The notes beneath the pieces were generated by a model. The model was not told the origin of the DNA. It made no database searches and saw only the letters and a program-made list of their open reading frames with translations. From assembly GCA_021737445.1 (NCBI GenBank), contig JAIPDY010000099.1, forward strand, positions 1 through 10,763: 10,763 bases of DNA, read 5' to 3'. Positions within the stretch are counted from its first letter, which is position 1. Every line of letters begins with the position of its first letter. Origin of the DNA: Desulfotignum sp. GTDB lineage: Bacteria > Desulfobacterota > Desulfobacteria > Desulfobacterales > Desulfobacteraceae. Shown piece by piece: positions 6,672-10,763 of the stretch. The translations under genes and the position numbers were made by a program.

Positions 6672-7661
6672 ATGAAAAAATTAGCAGTCATTTTAACCGG
6701 TCTGATGTTTTCTCTGATCCTGGCAGGCACAGGCCTGGCCCAGACCAAGTGGGACCTTCACCTGAACTACCCTGCCGGCAATTTTCATTCCAAGGGTGCC
6801 CAGCGCTTTGCCGATGCCGTGGCCGAGGCCACCAACGGTGAATTGAATATTGTGCTTCATGCCGGGGCCTCTTTGGGATTCAAGGGGCCGGAACTGCTCC
6901 GGGCCGTGGCCGAAGGTCAGCTGGCCATTGCAGAGATCCCCACCGGCATGGTGGAAGGGGATGCCCCGGTACTGGCATTGACGGCCCAGCCGTTCATTTC
7001 CACCAGCGCCTTTGAACAGCGCCTGCTGTACCAGCTGTCCAAGCCGGTGTATGCCAAGCACCTCAAACGGTTCAACCAGATCACCCTGTACACCTCTGTA
7101 TGGCCGTTTTCCGGCATCTACACCCAGCGGCCCATCACCTCTGCAGCAGATCTCAAGGGGCTGAAAATGCGGGTGTATGACGGCACCGGCCTGGCTTTTG
7201 GAAACGCCACCGGCATTGCTGCCAGAAAAATGCCCTTCTCCGAAGTATACCCTGCCATGAAAGCCGGCCTCCTGGACTCCATGTACACCTCTTCTGTGTC
7301 CGGGGTGGATGCAAAAGCATGGGAAGTGCTCAAATACTTTACCCCCATCAACATTGTGGGCCCGGTGAACATGATCAATGTGAACCTGGATGCCTGGAAC
7401 AAGCTGGATAAAGACACCCAGAACATTGTCCTGGAAATCGCCGCTGAAATGGAAGATGAGATGTGGAACCTGGCCGGCGACATGGACCGAAAAAGCCGGG
7501 CAACCCTTGTGGAAAACGGCATGATCATCAATCCGGTGAATTCGAAATTCCGGGCCGAACTCAATGCCATTGGTGAAACACTCAGGGCGGAATGGGCACA
7601 GAAAGCCGGTGAAGATGCCCAGACTATTCTGGCCCAGTATTACAAAATTACCGGCAGGTAG
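6672..7661 (+). CDS. dctP: TRAP transporter substrate-binding protein DctP
   Basis: The 329-residue protein is the periplasmic solute receptor of a tripartite ATP-independent periplasmic transporter, which delivers mostly carboxylate-bearing solutes to the membrane subunits. A signal peptide is clear: MKK, a hydrophobic core (4-20), and probable cleavage after GLA at residue 23. The DctP fold region has GASLGFKGPELLRAV (65-79) and LKGLKMRVYDG (161-171), where R167 is the conserved arginine expected to bind the substrate carboxylate, then MKAGLLDSM (196-204). I chose the ATG at 6672 because AAGGAG (6660-6665) lies 6 bases upstream and the signal peptide begins there; the in-frame ATG at 6618 would bury the signal. 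It begins 69 bases after gntR and leads the dctPQM-pxpAB run. The downstream pxp genes suggest a cyclic amide acid such as 5-oxoproline as ligand. Confidence 0.95.
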   Translation: MKKLAVILTGLMFSLILAGTGLAQTKWDLHLNYPAGNFHSKGAQRFADAVAEATNGELNIVLHAGASLGFKGPELLRAVAEGQLAIAEIPTGMVEGDAPVLALTAQPFISTSAFEQRLLYQLSKPVYAKHLKRFNQITLYTSVWPFSGIYTQRPITSAADLKGLKMRVYDGTGLAFGNATGIAARKMPFSEVYPAMKAGLLDSMYTSSVSGVDAKAWEVLKYFTPINIVGPVNMINVNLDAWNKLDKDTQNIVLEIAAEMEDEMWNLAGDMDRKSRATLVENGMIINPVNSKFRAELNAIGETLRAEWAQKAGEDAQTILAQYYKITGR

Positions 7662-7686
7662 AAAACAGCATGTTACATTGCCGGAT

Positions 7687-7747
7687 TCCAGGCATGGTCA
7701 ATGGTCTGTCGATAATTGGCAAAACAACGGCATAATCCATGCCTGGA
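7687..7747 (+). repeat. Stem-loop-forming inverted repeat in the dctP-dctQ gap
   Basis: TCCAGGCATGG (7687-7697) is the exact reverse complement of CCATGCCTGGA (7737-7747), separated by 39 bases. No run of T follows the right arm, so it does not look like an intrinsic terminator. In TRAP operons the binding protein is typically needed in excess over the membrane subunits, so an intercistronic structure that protects or trims the dctP mRNA is a reasonable inference. Confidence 0.6.
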
Positions 7748-7778
7748 TCGGCACCTCCCATAACTTTCTGGAGATACA

Positions 7779-8282
7779 ATGAATACCCTTGTAAAATGGT
7801 CGGACCGGCTGAGCGATATTACGGCCGGCGTGTCAGCCGTGCTCCTGGGATTGATGACAGTACTGATCCTTGTGGAAATCACCATCTGGAACCTGTTTGA
7901 AAAAACCACATTGATAGCGGACGAATACAGTGCCTACGGCCTGGCAGCCATTATTTCCCTGGGAGCCGGTTACTGCCTCAAGGAAAAAGGGCACATCCGG
8001 ATCACTTTGGTCCTGGGATTTTTACCGGACACGGCAGCCCGGGTCATCACCTGTGCCGCCACCTGTGTGACCACTGTGTTTATGGGATATCTGTGGTGGT
8101 ACCTGTTTAAAATGGTCGGCTCCGCCATCCGGTATAACTCCACCTCCGGCACCCTCACCAACACCCCGCTGTGGATTCCCCAGACGGTCATGCTGGCAGG
8201 GGCGGCCATGTTTTTCATCCAGCTGGCCGCCACCACCGTTAAAACCTGGCAGGCCATCCGGACAAAAGAGGAGGTGGTGTAA
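7779..8282 (+). CDS. dctQ: TRAP transporter small membrane subunit DctQ
   Basis: The 167-residue protein is the small four-helix membrane subunit of a TRAP transporter. Predicted membrane segments are about 14-36, 50-67, 86-109 and 132-153. The family-typical stretch between helices 2 and 3 is visible as LKEKGHIRITLVLGFLP (67-83), with ADEYSAYGLA (47-56) leading into helix 2. GGAG at 7770-7773 is 5 bases before the ATG. It starts 117 bases after dctP, an unusually roomy gap for this operon that holds an inverted repeat. Its TAA overlaps the dctM ATG by one base, so the two membrane subunits are translationally coupled and presumably made in equal amounts. Confidence 0.93.
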   Translation: MNTLVKWSDRLSDITAGVSAVLLGLMTVLILVEITIWNLFEKTTLIADEYSAYGLAAIISLGAGYCLKEKGHIRITLVLGFLPDTAARVITCAATCVTTVFMGYLWWYLFKMVGSAIRYNSTSGTLTNTPLWIPQTVMLAGAAMFFIQLAATTVKTWQAIRTKEEVV

Positions 8283-9592
8283 TGGAAGCTGATCTTTTTT
8301 TCATGTCCGTGGTGGTGTTCGGTGCCCTGTTTCTGCTGCTGGCTGCCGGCGTATGGGTGGGGTTTGCCCTGTTTATTGTGGGATTCATCGGCATGACCTT
8401 TTTTTCCTCTTTGCCGGCGGGCAACAACATGGCTTCATCTGTGTGGGCCACCATTGAAAAATGGGAATATGTGGCCCTGCCCCTGTTTATTCTCATGGGG
8501 GAGATCCTGTACCGGTCCGGAATATCAGAGCGGCTGTTCCGGGCCCTGGTGCCCTGGCTCTACCGGCTGCCCGGCGGACTGCTTCTCATGAATATCGTGT
8601 CCTGTACGCTGTTTGCCGCCGTGTCCGGCTCCAGCGCTGCCACCACCGCCACGGTGGGACGCATCACCCTGGCGGAATTCGACAAGCTCGGGTATGACAG
8701 AAGTCTGTCCATGGGGTCTCTGGCAGGGGCCGGCACCCTGGGGTTTCTCATCCCCCCGTCCCTGATCATGATCATCTATGCCATTCTGGCCGAGGTGTCC
8801 ATCGGCAAAATGTTTATGGCCGGTATTCTGCCGGGGCTGCTGCTGTCCGGGGTGTATTCCGCCTATATCATTTACCGGGGTATCCGGAATCCGGAAATCG
8901 CGCCCCAGTCCCAGGACACCTATTCATGGGCAGACCGGTTTGTGGGACTCAAGGACCTGGCCCCCACGTTTATTTTGATCCTGATGGTGCTGGGCAGTAT
9001 TTACGGCGGGTATGCCACGCCCACGGAAGCTGCGGCGTTAGGGGTGTTCGGGGCGTTTGTCTTTGCCGCCATCAACCGGCAGATGAATGTAACTGTGTTG
9101 TTTGACTGCCTCAAAGGCGCGGTGAAAACCAATGCCATGATCATGCTCATTGTGGTGGGGGCCGGGTTTTTATCCCGGGTCATGGGCTTTCTGGGCATTC
9201 CTGCCGCCATTACCCAGGCCATCACCCAGATGGATTTGTCCCCATACATGCTCATGATTCTGCTGGGGGGTGTGTACATCCTGCTGGGGTGTCTTCTGGA
9301 CGGGTTCTCCATAGTGGTGATGACCCTGCCCATTGCCCTGCCCATGGTGACGGCTGCCGGGTTTGATCCCATCTGGTTCGGCATCTACCTGATCCTCATG
9401 GTGGAGGTGAGCCAGATAACACCCCCTGTGGGGTTCAACCTGTTTGTGATCCAGGGGCTCACCGGAGAACCCATCATGAAAATCGCCAGGTATGCACTGC
9501 CGTTTTTCTTTTTGATGCTCCTGACCACGGCCGTTATAACGGTGTTCCCGGATATCGCCCTGTATCTGCCCAACCTGATGAAAGCCAACTAA
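8282..9592 (+). CDS. dctM: TRAP transporter large membrane subunit DctM
   Basis: The 436-residue, very hydrophobic protein is the large subunit that forms the sodium-coupled transport path. Hallmark motifs are in order: ALPLFILMGEI (65-75), SGSSAATTATVG (115-126), GTLGFLIPPSLIMIIYA (151-167), YGGYATPTEAAALG (241-254), LLDGFSIVVMTLPIALPM (338-355), and EVSQITPPVGFNLFVIQGL (375-393). Length and motif order match intact DctM proteins, with no truncation. Its start overlaps the dctQ stop (TAATG), and pxpA follows 21 bases after the stop. Together with DctP and DctQ it gives a complete secondary uptake system; the linked pxp genes make an amide-containing acid the likely cargo, by inference from context. 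Confidence 0.96.
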   Translation: MEADLFFMSVVVFGALFLLLAAGVWVGFALFIVGFIGMTFFSSLPAGNNMASSVWATIEKWEYVALPLFILMGEILYRSGISERLFRALVPWLYRLPGGLLLMNIVSCTLFAAVSGSSAATTATVGRITLAEFDKLGYDRSLSMGSLAGAGTLGFLIPPSLIMIIYAILAEVSIGKMFMAGILPGLLLSGVYSAYIIYRGIRNPEIAPQSQDTYSWADRFVGLKDLAPTFILILMVLGSIYGGYATPTEAAALGVFGAFVFAAINRQMNVTVLFDCLKGAVKTNAMIMLIVVGAGFLSRVMGFLGIPAAITQAITQMDLSPYMLMILLGGVYILLGCLLDGFSIVVMTLPIALPMVTAAGFDPIWFGIYLILMVEVSQITPPVGFNLFVIQGLTGEPIMKIARYALPFFFLMLLTTAVITVFPDIALYLPNLMKAN

Positions 9593-9613
9593 AATTATGT
9601 AAGGTTACGAACC

Positions 9614-10393
9614 ATGAAACACATCGATTTGAACTGTGATATGGGAGAAAGCTTTGGGGCCTATACCATCGGCATGGACACAGAGGTCATGGACCACATC
9701 ACCTCGGCAAATATCGCCTGCGGGTTCCATGCCGGAGATCCTCTGGTCATGGACAAGACCGTGAAGCTGGCAAAGCAAAAAAAAGTGGGCATCGGTGCCC
9801 ACCCGGGGTATCCGGACCTTTTGGGATTCGGCCGGCGGCACATGGCCTGTTCGGAAACCGAGATTCAGCAGTATGTCATCTTTCAGGTGGGGGCCCTCCA
9901 GGGGTTCTGCCGGGCCCACGGGGCGAAAATGCAGCATGTCAAGCCCCATGGTGCCCTGTACCTGGATGCGGTGGAAAATGATACCGTTGCAAGAGGCGTT
10001 GCCCACGGCATTCTGGCCATTGACCCGGATCTGTTGTTTGTGGCCCTGGCAGGCAAAAAAGGGGAACCCATGCGGCGCATGGGGGCGGAGCTGGGGCTCA
10101 AGGTGGCATATGAAGCCTTTCCTGACCGGGCCTACACCCCGGAGGGCACCCTGGTGTCCAGAAAACAGCCCGGGGCGGTTATCTCTGATCCGGATACCGT
10201 GGCACAGCGGGCCCTGGACATGGCCAATGGATATGTCATTGCTGTGGACGGCAGCCGCATCGACCTGGAGGTGCACTCCCTGTGCGTACACGGAGACAAC
10301 CCGGCTGCCGTGGCCCTGGTGAAAAATATCAGAAACATTCTGGAAACCAATGGGGTGCAGGTGATGCCCATGGGGGAAAAATCAGCGTTATGA
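9614..10393 (+). CDS. pxpA: LamB/YcsF family protein, 5-oxoprolinase subunit A (PxpA)
   Basis: The 259-residue protein has the full LamB/YcsF set: DLNCDMGESFG (5-15), ANIACGFHAGDP (32-43), GAHPGYPDLLGFGRR (61-75), VKPHGALY (109-116), EAFPDRAY (167-174) and SLCVHGDNP (222-230), rich in acids and histidines suited to metal binding. PxpA works with PxpB and PxpC in ATP-dependent opening of 5-oxoproline (pyroglutamate) to glutamate; the family name also comes from lamB, needed for lactam use in Aspergillus. It is cytoplasmic. The ATG at 9614 has AAGG at 9601-9604 and the conserved residues begin at once. It sits 21 bases after dctM and overlaps pxpB by 4 bases (ATGA). Family is certain; the true substrate could be another cyclic amide, given the linked accBC and creatininase-family genes. 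Confidence 0.94.
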   Translation: MKHIDLNCDMGESFGAYTIGMDTEVMDHITSANIACGFHAGDPLVMDKTVKLAKQKKVGIGAHPGYPDLLGFGRRHMACSETEIQQYVIFQVGALQGFCRAHGAKMQHVKPHGALYLDAVENDTVARGVAHGILAIDPDLLFVALAGKKGEPMRRMGAELGLKVAYEAFPDRAYTPEGTLVSRKQPGAVISDPDTVAQRALDMANGYVIAVDGSRIDLEVHSLCVHGDNPAAVALVKNIRNILETNGVQVMPMGEKSAL

Positions 10394-10763
10394 CCGCACA
10401 GGTATATGACAGACCGGTCTGCCGTCTGGCCGGTGACAAAGGATTTCTCGTGGAATTCGGTGACGCCATTGATCCCCGGGTCAATGCACAGGTAGGGGCC
10501 ATGGCCCGGGCCATGGAAAAAAATCTTCCACCAGGCATTCTGGAGGTGATTCCCACCTACCGGTCCCTGTTGTTTATCTATGACCCGGATTGCATGGATC
10601 CGGACCGGCTGTACAAACTGGTGGAAAATCTGGATGACGGCAGGGCCGCCCTATATGCAGAAGTGTTCAAGGTGGTGGAGATTCCGGTGTGCTACGGCAA
10701 AGAGTTCGGCCCGGATATCGGCAATGTTCAAAAAGCCTCCGGCCTGACACAGGAACAGGTGAT
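10390..10763 (+). CDS. pxpB: 5-oxoprolinase subunit B / KipI-like carboxyltransferase-domain protein, 3' end outside window
   Basis: The first 124 residues are visible; the family is usually about 220-250 long, so roughly half is present. Recognisable PxpB/KipI (AHS1) features are GDKGFLVEFGDAIDPRVN (15-32), GILEVIPTYRSLLFIYDP (49-66), and VEIPVCYGKEFGPDIGNV (96-113). The family is classified with subdomains C and D of the urea carboxylase carboxyltransferase domain; PxpC/KipA supplies subdomains A and B. PxpB and PxpC form a complex that acts on 5-oxoproline with ATP before PxpA opens the ring. The ATG overlaps the pxpA TGA (ATGA), implying translational coupling. A pxpC gene is expected directly downstream, beyond the edge. 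Confidence 0.92.
   Translation, partial: MTAQVYDRPVCRLAGDKGFLVEFGDAIDPRVNAQVGAMARAMEKNLPPGILEVIPTYRSLLFIYDPDCMDPDRLYKLVENLDDGRAALYAEVFKVVEIPVCYGKEFGPDIGNVQKASGLTQEQV

Noticed and set aside
7687..7747. The dctP-dctQ inverted repeat as a rho-independent terminator
   Set aside because: The loop is too long and no T-run follows the right arm.
9605..10291. Minus-strand open frame of 228 residues opposite pxpA
   Set aside because: It is long but mirrors a well-conserved LamB/YcsF gene and shows no domain of its own.

Overview
The window looks like the chromosome of an anaerobic, moderately GC-rich bacterium, most likely a sulfate reducer of the Desulfobacterota (Desulfobacteraceae-like). That placement is inferred from the combination of a DUF362 protein with C-terminal cysteines, a ~600-residue acyl-CoA dehydrogenase and a three-gene TRAP transporter, plus general codon habit. 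No rRNA or other marker fixes the taxon. The window is almost fully coding. There is no mobile element, CRISPR array or RNA gene, and no gene-free stretch longer than 300 bases.

Left block, plus strand (1-3358): a possible 3' end of an unrecognised gene, then a DUF362 protein and, 12 bases downstream, an acyl-CoA dehydrogenase of the DmdC/FadE-like ~600-residue type. These two look like one transcription unit. Its end overlaps tail-to-tail, by 14 bases, with the next block.

Middle block, minus strand (5762 down to 3345): accB (a short stand-alone biotin carrier), accC (biotin carboxylase) and a creatininase-family amidohydrolase, closely packed as one operon. No acyl-CoA carboxyltransferase subunit is present.

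Right block, plus strand (5910 to the window end): a GntR/FCD regulator transcribed divergently from accB, then dctP, dctQ and dctM (TRAP uptake system), then pxpA and the start of pxpB (5-oxoprolinase subunits). dctQ/dctM and pxpA/pxpB overlap by 1 and 4 bases. The accB-gntR gap is AT-rich and carries a perfect 12-bp inverted repeat, a good candidate operator for the GntR protein controlling both arms.

Reading of the whole: middle and right blocks form a divergent, probably co-regulated catabolic locus. TRAP imports an acidic solute, and PxpA/PxpB (with PxpC expected just beyond the window) open or activate a cyclic amide such as 5-oxoproline. PxpB and PxpC belong to the carboxyltransferase-domain families of urea carboxylase, so with AccC and AccB the locus encodes the parts of a urea-carboxylase-like enzyme as separate proteins, accompanied by two further amide-ring enzymes (PxpA and the creatininase homologue). 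The substrate cannot be read from the sequence.
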